A stretch of DNA of 64,000 nucleotides from Schistocephalus solidus. Lineage: Eukaryota; Platyhelminthes; Cestoda; Diphyllobothriidea; Diphyllobothriidae. The translations under genes and the position numbers were made by a program. Of this stretch, positions 1-12,122 are shown piece by piece. The stretch is from contig WEDG01005219.1 in the NCBI GenBank assembly GCA_017591395.1, forward strand, positions 1 to 64,000, in the 5' to 3' direction. How positions within the stretch are numbered: position 1 is the first letter of the stretch; the number at the start of each line of letters is the position of its first letter. The notes beneath the pieces are model-generated. The model did no database searches, was not told the origin of the DNA, and worked only from the letters and a program-made list of their open reading frames with translations.

Positions 1-54
<54 letters not shown>
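1..54. repeat. (AT)n microsatellite
   Basis: Uninterrupted AT dinucleotides from the window edge up to the first PLE-type repeat. AT tracts border both hammerhead repeat arrays in the window, which suggests they are the insertion target. Confidence 0.97.
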
Positions 55-56
<2 letters not shown>

Positions 57-633
57 TAAAGACGTTATACCGTACTTCCGACATAGGTACTAGCGTAGCC
101 CAGACACGGTTTCGCGATGTTTCGCTGCTGCGTGACACAGCAACGAGGCTTTCGCAGATGTTGATTGTCTTCGACCCAAATGTTCATTGAAATTTCGGGT
201 TTGATCCCTAAAAGTCATGTCCGAAGCACCTGACTCCATGTCCTGCACTCTAATAATTTCAGAAATTATTTCCCCGATTATATCTCTGGAGTCCATATAC
301 CAGAAACCGCACAGAGAACGCTGGGGACCCACTGAGGAGCCGAACCCCCGTTGCTGTGTCACGCAGCAGCAGAAACATCGGCAAAACACGTGTCTGGGCT
401 TTTTAGCTAGTACCTATGTCGGAAGTACGGTATAATGTCTTTTACCATATAAGATTCATACTACTTTGTAGTACTACTTGTTTGTAGAATGGGCATTACG
501 TGGTTATTCCACAGAGGTTGATTGTCTTCGACCCAAATGTTCATTGAAATTTCGGGTTTGATCCTAAAAAGTCAAGTCCGAAGCACCTGACTCCATGTCC
601 TGCACTTAATAATTTCAGAAATTATTTCCCCGA
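55..633. repeat. PLE terminal-type repeat, inverted pair without element body
   Basis: About 580 bp of the same repeat that forms the 354-bp array at 31741-33327. Bases 55-157 are in minus orientation. Bases 158-633 are in plus orientation and hold about 1.3 units (the same motif recurs at 161 and 518, a 357-bp period). The block lies exactly between an (AT)n tract at 1-54 and a (TA)n tract at 634-651 and contains no reverse transcriptase. It therefore looks like a solo inverted terminal repeat of a Penelope-like element. The minus-oriented part keeps only the 3' half of a hammerhead (GAAA then CCGTG, TC, TGGGC); the plus part keeps a whole but mutated one. Confidence 0.8.
325..400 (+). ncRNA. 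Hammerhead ribozyme, PLE type, mutated copy
   Basis: Stem I strands CCCA (328-331) and TGGG (395-398) enclose CTGAGGA (332-338), stem II GCCGA/TCGGC (339-343 and 378-382), then AAAA where GAAA is required (383-386), a palindromic stem III CACGTG (387-392) and the cleavage dinucleotide TC (393-394). The stem II loop contains a further hairpin, GCTGTG/CGCAGC, with one G-U pair. The G-to-A change at 383 hits the conserved G12, the general base in hammerhead catalysis, so this copy is probably inactive. Intact relatives are at 31783-32564 and 33022. Confidence 0.8.
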
Positions 634-651
634 TATATATATATATATATA
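634..651. repeat. (TA)n tract
   Basis: Short TA run separating the solo terminal repeat from a minus-strand PLE 3' end, as expected if both inserted into an AT microsatellite. Confidence 0.9.
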
Positions 652-970
652 CGAAGAAAGAAGGCTCATCAGAAATTCGAGGTCTACTTGTAAATTTTCA
701 AGCTGGTTACAACAACCCGTCGTCAGATGAAATGAGAAGTGAGAGTTGGGATTATCGCGCTGGAGGGTTTCGGGGCACCGAGGGTACATCGACAGACTGA
801 CGCCATGGGGGGGGGGGGGGGTTGGGGTGATGTGAATCGTGTTACGATAGCTGTGGATGCACACATAACGACGTCGTCAGGCAGAGTATTGCAAGCTTCG
901 AACAATCTTATGGAAATGGAGAAATTTCGTGTGTTCCGCCTGACAGAAGTCACACGCTGTTTCAATGGAT
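652..970 (-). mobile_element. Penelope-like element, 3' untranslated end
   Basis: On the minus strand this matches the 3' ends of the PLE copies at 28960-29290 and 30517-30660 (a conserved hairpin followed by an A-rich/GAAA stretch and a GAC-GAC-GGGTT core near 700-720) and, at 755-960, the 3' region of the copy at 20925-21100. No intact endonuclease codons are visible here. A run of 14 G (808-821) interrupts it. The 3' end abuts the (TA)n tract at 634-651. Confidence 0.7.
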
Positions 971-1099
971 GACCTAGGTATGTAGTTACTGCCAACTCCA
1001 GCAAGTCTCCAGTTCTGACTGCGCATTATACGGAATTCCTGTATCAGTTAAGCCCCTTGCCTGTCCGTAACTAAGGAAAGAGTTCGAAATTATATCACC

Positions 1100-1400
1100 C
1101 TGTTTTATAGGATAGTGAGCCCTGTCCAATCACAGTTTAGTTGCATGCTGAGGTCGTTAGCGGTCCGTGGTCTCCAAGCTTGGAGATGGAAATTCAGTTG
1201 CGACTACACGTAGGGCCGAAATGTGGCTCCACTACGTAGATGATACCTTAGTTGTCATAAACAACTGCGAAGTGGAAAGGCTGCAGCAAAGTCTTAAAGG
1301 GGTCTTCCCCGCCAAACAATTAAATTGCGACGGAGCAACAGGCAACATCATCCCGTTTCTCGACATCACTGGAACGAATGCTTGATACTGCCTGGCTGCT
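1100..1400 (+). pseudogene. Penelope-like reverse transcriptase fragment
   Basis: An open stretch at 1167-1385 encodes WLHYVDDTLVVI followed by IIPFLDI. This is the palm-domain catalytic YVDD box of PLE reverse transcriptases plus the downstream FLDI strand. The catalytic aspartates are intact, but upstream fingers and downstream thumb codons are not recognisable, so it is a fragment. Its orientation is opposite to the PLE 3' end at 652-970, so the two do not belong to one simple insertion. Confidence 0.7.
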
Positions 1401-4349
1401 GAAATCGACATTTCCTGACGCATATTTGGAAAAAGATTTTATTTCAAACCCAGAAAATTATGCGGCTCTCTGCTTCGGTCCAAATTAGTCATGACCTACT
1501 GGCATACTCCCAGGAATATTCAGGAAAATTTTATTGAGAACACCGTTACTTGCCAGCTCATATTTTCTTAATCACTTTGTAGTACCAGAATAGCGTAGGC
1601 ATGTATCGCCAACGCGTGTGAAGATCACTTTACTCGAACAAAAACAGAAGCGCTGCCCCCGGCCTGCCGACAGCATGCGGAGCATACCCACTGGTTAGCT
1701 TTACTATGGTTGGCTAATAGTCGGGGTCATGCTTGCAAATGCCCGACATCACATGCGTTGACAAAGGAAAACATTGTATTTGGGTCCCGTAAATCTAACA
1801 CAACATTTGAACTAATATACGTTGAAGTTCACAGTAAATGTCGGGACCCAGCACACTGAAAGTGCACAGACATTGACCTATGTTCGGTGTACCCGGCGAA
1901 GTGGGGATAGTCAACTCTTCTGCTAGAGACTCACCAAACCCCGAAGGTTTTCGAAAGTATCTCCAGTAGCGTTTACACCTGTGTGTTAATCTGTGTTGCT
2001 ATGACTAAAACAAGGCATACCGCAGTGATACCCAATGCCCGTCCCATTACACAGTAAGTAGCTTCAATGGACGCTGGTCCACTACAGCTGTAACGTCGCA
2101 GTCAAGCAGAAGGTCAACCAAATATCATAAAACCCAGTTGGGAAGATGAGGATATTCGAATTAAAAGCTAAAGAGAGGTAACTTGACGAGAGCAATATCT
2201 TTCTACTACAAGCAGAAAAACAAGGGTCCTATAATCGAGTTTAGAAGGTCTTGGAGATGTGAGAAAGAGAGAATATCAACACGGTCGCAAAATGGTAAAC
2301 TTTAGTCAGGTCTGGTGGACAGCTTGAATTAGAAAAAAATACAAAACTGACTTCGGTACTTATCTTCTGGCCACCTAAATCCGATATAAAGTTTAAGACG
2401 CACACAAACCACAGACTATAAGAGTGATCAAGCCTGAGAGTAATGGCCTAAAAGGTGAGGTTAAAGTAGGTCAAATGCAACTACGTTGACCAGTGTCATG
2501 TCAACGTATTCCCCTGACCAATTTATACCTCACTTCCTACTGCTCTGTTCCCTTTTCACTCCAAAAAGCCAATGGTAAGAAGATTAAAACCCAAAAATCT
2601 AGGAGACCCATTCATTCTGGTTCTTCCATCTATTTCGTTTGTGCTATTTCACTCGCGTGGCTATTCGGATCTCAAAAACAAGTCACAAGAAGAATGCGTT
2701 GGTAAGGAGTCAACTGATTCGGTTTGCTGCCGTCACATGACGGAACGAAAGCGCACACCAGATAAGCGGGAAGCTGCAGTGCATTTCAACTCGGCCTCCG
2801 CTGTGCGGGGGGAGGGAACGTTGATGTAGGAACGTCTTAAAAAGGTCAAAAGCCTCAGATTAGACGGAGTTTGAACAACTTTGGATTGACCAGCTTCTGC
2901 AGTGTCAGAAGTGATTCCGCGCTCTTTGTGAGGAAGTCGTATTGATACCCGACTCACATCGTTATCAGAACCGAGAACGTAGTGTGCTGGTAAGACGAAT
3001 ATACATTTATTTGTTGGTGCTGCACGTCTATATCTTCGGCTACTCGCCTGCTATGAGGCGGCCTTAAGTTATATGTGCAAAGCAAGTGGATTTCATGACC
3101 CGCAACAAGCTGAGTACCCACGTCTTCAAAAATGCCACTAAAAACTCGGGACTGTAAGGAGCCCATAAGAAGCTAGCTGACTTGTCGCATGTGGGGCCGG
3201 GAATTTTAAATCTGCGAACGTCCTTTGGATCGAGGGATGGCAAAATACCAAGGGAATTTACTTTAACTCTTATCCGCGTAAAAAACAACTGACCCCCTTT
3301 TTCTTTCGTGTTTGAGCTTTGTGTCAGATGGATTCCGAACGAGGGTTGCGAGGTAGCCGCCAGTACCGGCATTTGCGCATCTACTAGTAGGAAATGTGTT
3401 GGGAGACCCAGTGGCCGTACGTGAGCACTTTTAAATAACGCAGTTATTAAATCAGCAAAGCACAAGCGTCGGCCTATACTAACCCTGTCGGTCGCGCGCA
3501 AACAGTCAGTTGAACGCAAACCACAAACACAGGAGCTGTCCAGCACTGTCATAGCCGGTAAAAGACTCTCGACTCAGTCATGATTTAGGTTTATGGTCTA
3601 AGAGTTGGCTTTCTTGAAGGTGGACTTTCACTCAATTATATGGGGACTCGACACAGACTCAAACGGAGCAAGGAAGCTGGAGGCATCTATCATGCCGGCC
3701 AAGGAATAGTGCAACCACGGATGGACTGTGCCCTCTGAAATCCAGCTGACCTGTCCTGAGCAACTTGAAACACACGGCGCACAGGAGACAATCGGGAATC
3801 GCCCCAGGCTAGGTGGCCGCAGTGCAGACAACAGAAAAATTAGGACGCAACGACTTCTCTCCGTAAAATTCACTTTGAACAACAGTTTGATGTCAGCAGG
3901 GGGCAGCGCTCGACATTATGATGCTGCATATAATAAAAATGCGTGGGTGAAGCGATTGACTCCCCAATAAACACGACAACCAAACCTCAGCAGCAGAGAA
4001 CTCCTAAATTCCTAAAATCAAGGCGACTATGGGAAAATAGGAAGTGACTAGATAGAAACAATCAGTCGTTTCGCAAAATGACTCTTCTCAGCATACAAAT
4101 TAAGAAACAGAAATCCCGAAAGCAGCCGAAAGCTACTGGCGGTCCGGTACACTACTGTTTGGCACTGACTTCTTTCGATAAAAGGAATAGGTCTGAGCAA
4201 GTGGAAACCGAGTTCAATCACGAGTCAAAACTGAGGATCTGTTCGGCGTAGGACATGAAAAATGATCGTGTGATTAACTAACCGTGAACGTTTCGCATGC
4301 AGTATGTATAGCAATGAACGCCGGTATCCCGGTAAAAAACGTCACTGAC
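1401..4349. other. No assigned gene; downstream of SAMHD1-like exons
   Basis: I see no repeat family or recognisable exon here. Later exons of the SAMHD1-like gene should lie here, or beyond the window edge, on the minus strand; a search by eye for the expected Tyr-Phe-Ala-Arg-Asp-type motif found nothing convincing. A 162-codon minus-strand open frame at 3064-3552 has no recognisable domain and may be chance. Confidence 0.5.
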
Positions 4350-4487
4350 CAACTGTTCTCGAGATGGGTTGGCTTCTATCAAGGCGCAGACTAGATCCAA
4401 ATCAATGGCTGCCTCGGATATGCTAGCGGCAAGGTCTGGGTTTTGCTGAATAATCCACCGAAGAATTCGACCACTCATTTTCTCGTG
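4350..4487 (-). CDS. SAMHD1: SAMHD1-like dNTP triphosphohydrolase, exon c (partial gene)
   Basis: The third recognised exon, 138 nt (46 codons). On the minus strand the acceptor reads TTTTAG then CAC GAG, giving His-Glu-Lys-Met-Ser-Gly-Arg. This continues exon b (which ends EVVT) as VVTHE, matching the family's conserved THE motif with its active-site histidine. The helical stretch that follows (ILRWIIQQNPDLAA, then LDLVCALIEANP) fits the segment after that motif in SAMHD1. The donor is probably TTG followed by GTCAGT at 4349, which leaves phase 0; this 3' border is the least certain of the gene. The expected aspartate-containing exon downstream was not found. Confidence 0.75.
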
Positions 4488-5660
4488 CTAAAAGGCATAA
4501 ATGTACAAATAAAATTGATTCGTAAGGAAAGCATTTTAAACTCTAGAAGGACCACAGTTGGATCAACGAGCTTGGATTCCGCGTGCATAGGATATCCGAA
4601 TACGGATAGGCAAAGGATGTATTGAAAAGACACACGAGAACTATAAATGAGAGAGAAAATAGGAGTACAAGGGAGTCCTAACACATTTTATCAACAAAGG
4701 GCCTTCTGTTTTCTGTGGAAATATTTCACAAAATTGCCGTTGGCGCGCATACATTATAACGCCCCAAGACGTAATTTTGCCGATTCCCACCCAAAGATAT
4801 CAAAACCCGGTACCTATGGTAGTCTGCGTCCGTTATGCACGAAAGGAAACCCAGAAAGATGAGGCCTGTGGAAAACCCGGGACGGGTGGCGGATGGTGGA
4901 GCGGCCTTCGTAGAAGGCCCGATGGTAACAAGCAGGCCCTCGTGTCCGACGAAAAGGGCAATCGCAGACTAAACGGCGGCAATAGCTTCAGACGTCGCTT
5001 GTCATTTACTTGGTAAGGTCCTAATCCAAAGCGCGATAACAACTTAACGAATGATTACTAACGTCCACTCGCGTCGTCGTCTTCCAGATTAGGGCCCCAA
5101 CCATAGGCCGGAATAGATGAAAGATTACGTTTTTAGCCTCCCATAAATATTCAGGAGTATGCAGGGCTCAAACAGTTGATTCTGGAGCCGGTTACTTTGG
5201 CAGTGTCACTAACAAATACAAGCACAGCATCCTATCCACCAGTCTCAAAACAAAAAGCAACAATCAACAGGGTTACTGATACGATGCGGGCAGAGAACCT
5301 AGCTGCCCACAAACCACTTACCCAACTGTGTAGGCCGACACACACGCAGTGCAAGTGTGCATGTGTTCCCTAAGAAGTGCAATCGATTCTTTAGTAAAAT
5401 GTCTTGGGTGTCAGCTAAAACAACCACTGCAATATCACTTAAAAGATCTCAGTCCATCGTGGGGATTCGCAGAGGCAGTTACAGCACGAACTAAATACCA
5501 ATTGTCAACTACTTGTGAGCTTTGAAAATGTGCGCGTCCACTTGAAAGCAGTCATTTTACAAATTTACAAATTACATAGATTATGGCTTTGCTCTACTGT
5601 ATATGACGAACATTTTTGACAAAAGAGGAATTTCAAGGGAAATTAATGCATTAAACGTAC
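4488..5660 (-). other. Intron of the SAMHD1-like gene
   Basis: About 1.2 kb between a GTACGT donor at 5660 and a TTTTAG acceptor ending at 4488. The join is phase 0. No repeat or nested gene is recognised inside. Confidence 0.7.
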
Positions 5661-5731
5661 AGTGACAACTTCGTACTTTGGACCACCGCTTCGCATAAAG
5701 TACTCCCAAAGGTGAGAAAACGGTCCGTGAC
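5661..5731 (-). CDS. SAMHD1: SAMHD1-like dNTP triphosphohydrolase, exon b (partial gene)
   Basis: A 71-nt exon. It begins with GT after a TTGTAG acceptor, completing the Gly codon split in exon a, and then encodes HGPFSHLWEYFMRSGGPKYE and VVT. Joined to exon a it restores LCHDLGHGPFSH, the signature HD motif of the SAMHD1/dGTPase family, in which His-Asp bind the metal and the following histidines line the active site. It ends at a GTACGT donor in phase 0, where exon c begins with HE. Confidence 0.88.
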
Positions 5732-7160
5732 CTACAATGAAAACCAGCCAAACAAGATTTGCTTCATTTTGAAGAAACAGATGACTGTGGAGCCATCCAT
5801 CCAAATATAACAGTTGGAAACTTAGACTCATGGTTAATAAAATACGTACGTGCTAAAAGCTTGCACCCAGCTTTAAAGGACCTGACGGTAAGATACAATT
5901 CCCAAAGCCCCTATTTAACCGATTGATAAAAATAGGACTTAACGGTAGGAGAATAAACGATGGAAGGCATGGGGCAAGGAAGATAAGACTAGGCTTGCGA
6001 ACTCCTGCGGCATAAGTACCATCTAAATTGGCTGCGAAGGACATTGGTATCCTAATTTGCAAGTCGCCGTCAGGGAGGCGAACAGAAAACGAAGCGAAGA
6101 GTAACCGGGCAATGAACTGGACGCGTCTAAAAAATCGGCACTGGCACATGAAGTTTTTAATGACTACCGACAACTGGCTGTCGTCTGTTTGTTCGACTTC
6201 GCAGCAGCTTTCGTTGTTGTTCATCACGAGTCCTTGCAGCGGATAGAGCCAAAGGGCATGCCATAAAAATACGCTTCGTAGTCAAGGCCTACTGCCGTCC
6301 GAATATTAAGTGGGTAATTATCCACAACAACATTTTATAACCACGTAATATTCGGTATGTAGTTGTGTCCAGTCACCCAATCTATTTCACATAGTTATTG
6401 AGCGGGTGCTCATAAGGGTTGAATGTGGCTTTGACGGTGTCAGCTTCAAAGCAGGCCTTCAACTGAGTGTCCACGGCTATGCCGCCAATATCGCTCTGTG
6501 TTCGACGCCATAATATAACTAGATGTCGGTCGAAGACCTGGCTTGACACATTTTGGGAAGGTACGGAACTTGTTCATGGACATTTGATATTCGCTCTCTG
6601 TAAATAGAGAAGAAATCATGTAGGGCTAAAATTGTGGCAATGGTTGGCCTGGGAGATTCGCGGTTGACGAGGTTACTCAGCCCTGTACACGACTAATAGT
6701 CAGACTGCAATGGCTTCCTACTGTAGCTTTTATGGCACTGAAATTTACGATAGATCCAATATCCAACCCGCACTCTCCGAAAGAGGTTTGACACGTTTGA
6801 AGGTAGGGGCCACGTAATTTTGGCACGCCCAGGCAGGACGCTTAACTTCGTTGGCCACGCACCTCCGGTCTTTCTTGACCTAGTCTTGTCCTGAGAAAAC
6901 AGTGAGTGGTGCAAAATCAGATGGTGAAAGAAAATTATCGAAAGTCTGCTTCGGTGGGAGCAAATCCACGAGCGGTGACAAATATCGTCATTCGTGACGA
7001 CTGGACCATTGATTGTTGCGCGTGCAGAGGTACCACCACCTGGGGTATCATTGATGCCATCTAGGTCGGACGTGAAATCCATATCAAATACGAGCAAGTA
7101 AATGTAGGATTCATGCATTCAGATATAAAACGCGAGGTTAACGTGACTTAATGGCCTTAC
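5732..7160 (-). other. Intron of the SAMHD1-like gene
   Basis: About 1.4 kb between the GTAAG donor at 7160 and the TTGTAG acceptor ending at 5732. Several short open frames on both strands (for example 5853-6227 and 6693-7118, minus) have no recognisable domain and are treated as chance. Confidence 0.7.
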
Positions 7161-7443
7161 CCAGGTCATGACATAATGCAGCAAGCTTGAGCGCTGAACA
7201 CTCAGCCTCATTCAATCGAACGGCTTCACACGGTACATCGGCTTGTAGGGCTCGAAGCAGTCGGCTGACTAAGTGATAAGTACCCAGAGAATGTTCAAAT
7301 CGAGTGTGGGAGCAGGTAGGGAAAACGAAATAAACGGGACCCAATTGTTTTATGTTTCGCAGACGTTGGAACTCAGGTGTATCAATCACCTGAAGCATTA
7401 AAGGTTCCACCTCAATTAGACCATGAATGGCGTCTTGAAATAC
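7161..7443 (-). CDS. SAMHD1: SAMHD1-like dNTP triphosphohydrolase, exon a (partial gene)
   Basis: Encodes the start of the HD domain of a SAMHD1-family deoxynucleoside triphosphate triphosphohydrolase, an enzyme that hydrolyses dNTPs to deoxynucleoside and triphosphate and so limits dNTP pools. The 283-nt exon follows a CTCCTTTTTCAG acceptor and starts VFQDAIHGLIEVEPL, matching the family's VF-x-D-x-IHG entry. It continues VIDTPEFQRLRNIKQLG, then HTRFEHSLG with the active-site Arg and first metal-binding His, then LCHDLG. It ends in phase 1 at GTAAG (7160). Exons b and c continue it with matching phases. Codons upstream of 7443 (a SAM domain in vertebrates) were not found, so the gene is partial here and its true start is unknown. 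Family identity is strong; one-to-one orthology is inferred. Confidence 0.9.
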
Positions 7444-10400
7444 CTGAAAAAGGAGATAATTTTGAGTTAACCATCTAGAATTTGCATAGGACGATTAGAA
7501 GGCTAGGAAAAACTAAAGCGAAAATTTCATTGGCAGATATTGGAGTTAGGCCAAGTATCACAATTATAAAAAGAAATATATTCTTCTAAGCAGGTGATTT
7601 CCCTATTAAAACTAGTCTTATTACCGTGTAGGAATAGCCTAAACCGATATAAAAATTTTTGTTACATAGCGCATGAGATTAAACACAGAAAACAGAATTA
7701 CCTTTGCTGGCTTTGTTGAGACCATAGTTAAAAATTGGACGGAATGTCAGCTTCGCTGTAGACTACGGCAACGGGGAATGGGCGATCCTATCTAAGAAAA
7801 AGTAAAAACTTGAGCATGGTAATAATCGAGCAAAACTAAAAGCTCGAGAAACAAGAAGGGTCAAACGCTCCAAGTATAGCATTTTTAATCGGACAGCGAT
7901 GAAGATAATTGAGCTGCCTATAAAGTAGCGGGAATGAGTTGCTAAATTTAAATGTAAAAATCGCATTGAAGAAGGTAGAAAATGGTTAAAATACAGTAAC
8001 TACTGACTCTCCGAATACTGGCAACAAGTTTATGGTCTATAGCATGTTTTTACAATGAACTGGCATAGTAAGTTCCGCTTAGAATAATTCAACTGCATAG
8101 GAAACAATTATAAGCTAAAAACCTAGGCAAGCCTGAAACTGACCTTTATTATTCATCGTCAAAACCATTCACTCACAAGACTTTTGGAAAACAAATTATC
8201 GGGAAAAATAAAGAAAAACTGGATTACTGTTATCTCGGTTGCAAATAAGCAAGTGGGAGAATAAACAGAAAGCAACAACGCTAGTAAATAGTTCCATAAA
8301 TCAAACGCGTCATAAGAGGATGGGACTCGTTTTTAAAAAGAACTGCATGCAAGTGATCGGGAGCCAATATTATGTTGTGCATATAGTTTTGGAGCAAATT
8401 TCTCGGCAGAAAGTATGAGTGGTTTGAATCTTCATAAGCCTGGATATTATTTTGTATTGAGACTAGATTTTTTTTAAGAAGGCTCTTAGTAAATATTGGA
8501 TTGCTTATGAAAATTAAAGAAAGGATGAGGCGGTAGGAAACGAAGTCACAGACCACTTAAAACGCGGGATAAAGGAAGGACTATAACATTCGGAGCAAAT
8601 AACCATAAATGAGGCCGATATGTATATAGGAGAGCATGTGCTAATGCAGCCGGATATTCTTAGGCTATTAATTCCATGGAAGAGTATGTAGATTGAAGCA
8701 AACCAACACTTTCGCAGTCGGGTTTAAACTTCAGGTAGTGGGTTTAATGCATTTCGTCAAGCAACGTGTTCCATGAACATACTTTGGAAAAGTATTGATT
8801 TCTCTCACTTGTAGGGTCAAATAGCATGCAGGTGTGCTCGGAGATTTCGTGCAAAACTAAATTTCGCATATGATAGTGCAGCAGTATTAAAAACGAGGAA
8901 CACTGAAATACACATAGAGAATCAAAATATCCAAAAAACACATATTAGGGCAGCAGCACACTTGAGAAGAAAATTATTTAAATTAACTCGGGCAACATAA
9001 AGCGAACAATCATCCCCGCAAAAATGTATAGTCCTCAAACAACGCGCCAAGCTGACAAACATACGGATGAATTCAATTTTATGGGTCAAAACTGCTTGGT
9101 GGACGAGGACATGCAAAAAAGTGTCTGCCATCCGGACATTTTGTCACCCTAATTAAGATGCTACATTGGCATTTGATCCGAGTTGCGCTCCATAAAATCG
9201 TAACGCTGATAATAATGGCCGAAATCTGGTATTTCCATCGAATCCTGTCTCCTAAATCCGAAAACCATTTCAAATATTAAATGGTCTCGGCTGTTTAAGG
9301 GCATTAATTACGACAAAAGAACACTGCGGTAGTAAAATTTAGCATCACAGATCGATTTACACCAAAAATAATGGTGCCTTCTATAAAACACCGATGTAAC
9401 TAACCGATCAGAAACGCGACTTAGACAAAAATGCCATTATATTTTAGACACTTGAGTATCGAAAATATAATTGTGCTTTTGTCTAATTCGGCGTTTCCAG
9501 AGAAAAGGTCCCAATTATTCACATATCCATCTTTAAAAGTTACGCACCGCACCAAAACGTGCACAACTTTAATGAGCATCTGCTCATGGAACCGAAAGCC
9601 CTTTCAACCGAATGGGCTGTTTAAGCAACTTTAAAGTAATTACTTTAAAGCTAGCGGTTCTTGCAGGGAAGACACGGTTATAACAATCGAATAACAAGTA
9701 GGGGTTACATACGATTGGCAAAGGAAACCTAATGCGCACCCCAGCCTAATCCAAATAATGAACACCAGGTGAACAAGACACGCGACGATGAAAATGGGCA
9801 AACGAGCAGCAGGCAGAAAATAACTGTGCACCGCGCGGTCGACCTTAGTGCTGATAGAGTCAAACAAAGGTTACTTAAGTTTGACGCAGGCTCCGTTATA
9901 CAAAGATGTTTATAGATTATGGGTTTTTAGTGGGTATCTATTAACTTTTAAAACCTAGGAAGACGAAACATAGTCAAAAAGGATACGTAAGCACCTTTTT
10001 GATACAATTATTTTGAACTATTTTCGGGCACCTAGATACTTGCTACCCCGATGTAGTCAGTTCAAGGTTATGGTAAGAACAGATAGCAGCCAGTTAAATT
10101 TGATGAAGTCATTAATATACATTGCTTAAGATTGGGGTTCAGCATGAAGGAAGAAACTAAGGTTCACCTACATTGTTGACGTTTCTGTCTAATCCTGCAA
10201 AAAATTGGACGACTGTGCTTCCTGCTAAAAATATGTAATTTACCGTTTAAAGGTCTGTGAGAGAGAAAAATTGGGCGCAAAAAATCTGTCAAAACCCTGC
10301 AGCTGATAGACTGGGGGAGTATTTTTACTTGAGTTTTTTGGAAAGCAGTAATTGCCTATCTTGGAAAATACTAAGAGGCTTTTTAGATCATTTCTACCTA

Positions 10401-12122
10401 TTAAGATAAGAATATGCACAAGCCTTTGAACACCTGCTGAAATGTAAAATATCGGGCTGTTCCTCGAGGAAATGTGTGTACTGAATGAGGTCAATTAAAG
10501 ACCATGAAATTTGGAACATACATCTCAAGAAAATTTTGATCTCTTTCCATTTAAACACATCTTGAGCAATATAGTAATACACTGTAGCAAGTAAGTGGGG
10601 ACGTGCTCATCATAAAAAAATAAGAAATATTGTTATAAGAGAATGTGACTGCGGAGGATACTCATGCATATGGATATTAATAGAAGCAAGCAGTCCAGCA
10701 ATGCGACCACGCACTCGACAAAGGAAACCGGATGTGCCGTTGGCATAATACCAGCGACGCAATACCGGATTTACTGCGAACCAGGTGTTGCGGCATTAAA
10801 AAGAACGATTGCTTAAATGAGTAAATGTTTTATAAAAAATCTACATCACGCTTGTAAAGTGATGAATGTTGCTCACATGCCTTGGGGCAGGATTTGGTAA
10901 TACAAGTTGTACTGTGGTATAATCATTAGAAGGAGTGTTTTAAGGTTGGGTGGCAACTCTGCTGTGACGATTGCGGGGTCAGTGTATGTAACAGCGTTTG
11001 AGATTAGTTTTTGATACACAGGGATTTTCTTTGGCATCATCAATCGTGCCAGTATTGCAAAGCTCATTCGTAGCATTGGGTGCCGAATTCTGTGCAGCAG
11101 TTTTGGAAATCTCACTTTGAAGCAGCAGTGGTGGCAGCATTCTTAGTTGTGATATCAGCTTTAGTCCCAGTGGCGGTAGCATTATTAATTGTAATTGTTT
11201 TAATAATGGTATTTGTAGTGGTATAAGTAGTCTTTGCAGTCTTAGCAGCAGTACTAGTAGCCGTTTTAGATAATAATAACTAAATAACTGTATTGAATGC
11301 CATTTTACTGCAATGTCAAAGGAAAATATATAGTGGAGATCAGGTTATCAGTGAATAAAGCTCCTATATGAATATGATTATTAGTGTTTTTCCTAACTTA
11401 ATGTTATTGAGGAGGAAAACTGCTGCCCGTAGGATAATAATAGTTTGGAACGGGTAAGTGTTAGCACACGTGTAGTTTGTTTAAAGGTCCCCGTCCTTTT
11501 AAGGAATCGAGATAATTCACCAGGCAAGAATGCATCCCAGTACGGCCGCTTGCTATTTACTGAAGCATTCACCTGCTGCGGGCTGCAAAGTCAGCGCCAT
11601 TGCCCTCAAGATAAGAACTGGGGCCGGGCACAGAGGTTGCGCACTCCATCAAACCGGAAGATAGATTCGAATGTGTCTGCATCCAGAATTCCTGGAAGTT
11701 GTTCTGAATGCGAAAAATAGTGATAGTTCTCTTAAAAAAGAGGTATTCTGCATGATTTTTATATTTTTAGGTATCTTATTTTATATTTCAGGGCCCTTTA
11801 CCGAAGAAAGCTGATGATATCTAACTGTGTGTACCAGAGGAAGAAATAAGTAGAAGTTGCGAGGATTGTTGCGTTTAGAGTAGTAAAGCTACTCCAAAGT
11901 GTAACATGGTAAAATTTATGACTGTTTAAAAGCTTTAACAGTAAAACAGAGTCCTCTGTAATCAGCGAAACAACGAAGGATCAAGGTTTGCAAACACACA
12001 ACGTTGTTTGTACGTCAGAAGAAGGTGCTCCAAGGATATAACCCTCAGTAAAAAATTCGACTGATTCGATTTTCTTCTATTCAGTAACACACAGAAGGCT
12101 TAATAAAAACGAGCAGTATTCC
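7444..12122. other. No recognised gene or repeat; AT-rich
   Basis: The 5' exon(s) of the SAMHD1-like gene may lie here on the minus strand, but none could be identified. About 10960-11290 is an imperfect trinucleotide-rich stretch with many GTA/GCA-type triplets. Short open frames have no recognisable domains. Confidence 0.5.

Noticed and set aside
3064..3552. 162-codon minus-strand open frame
   Set aside because: No recognisable domain, no matching splice phases with the SAMHD1-like exons, and no repeat-family match. I could not exclude an exon but cannot support one.
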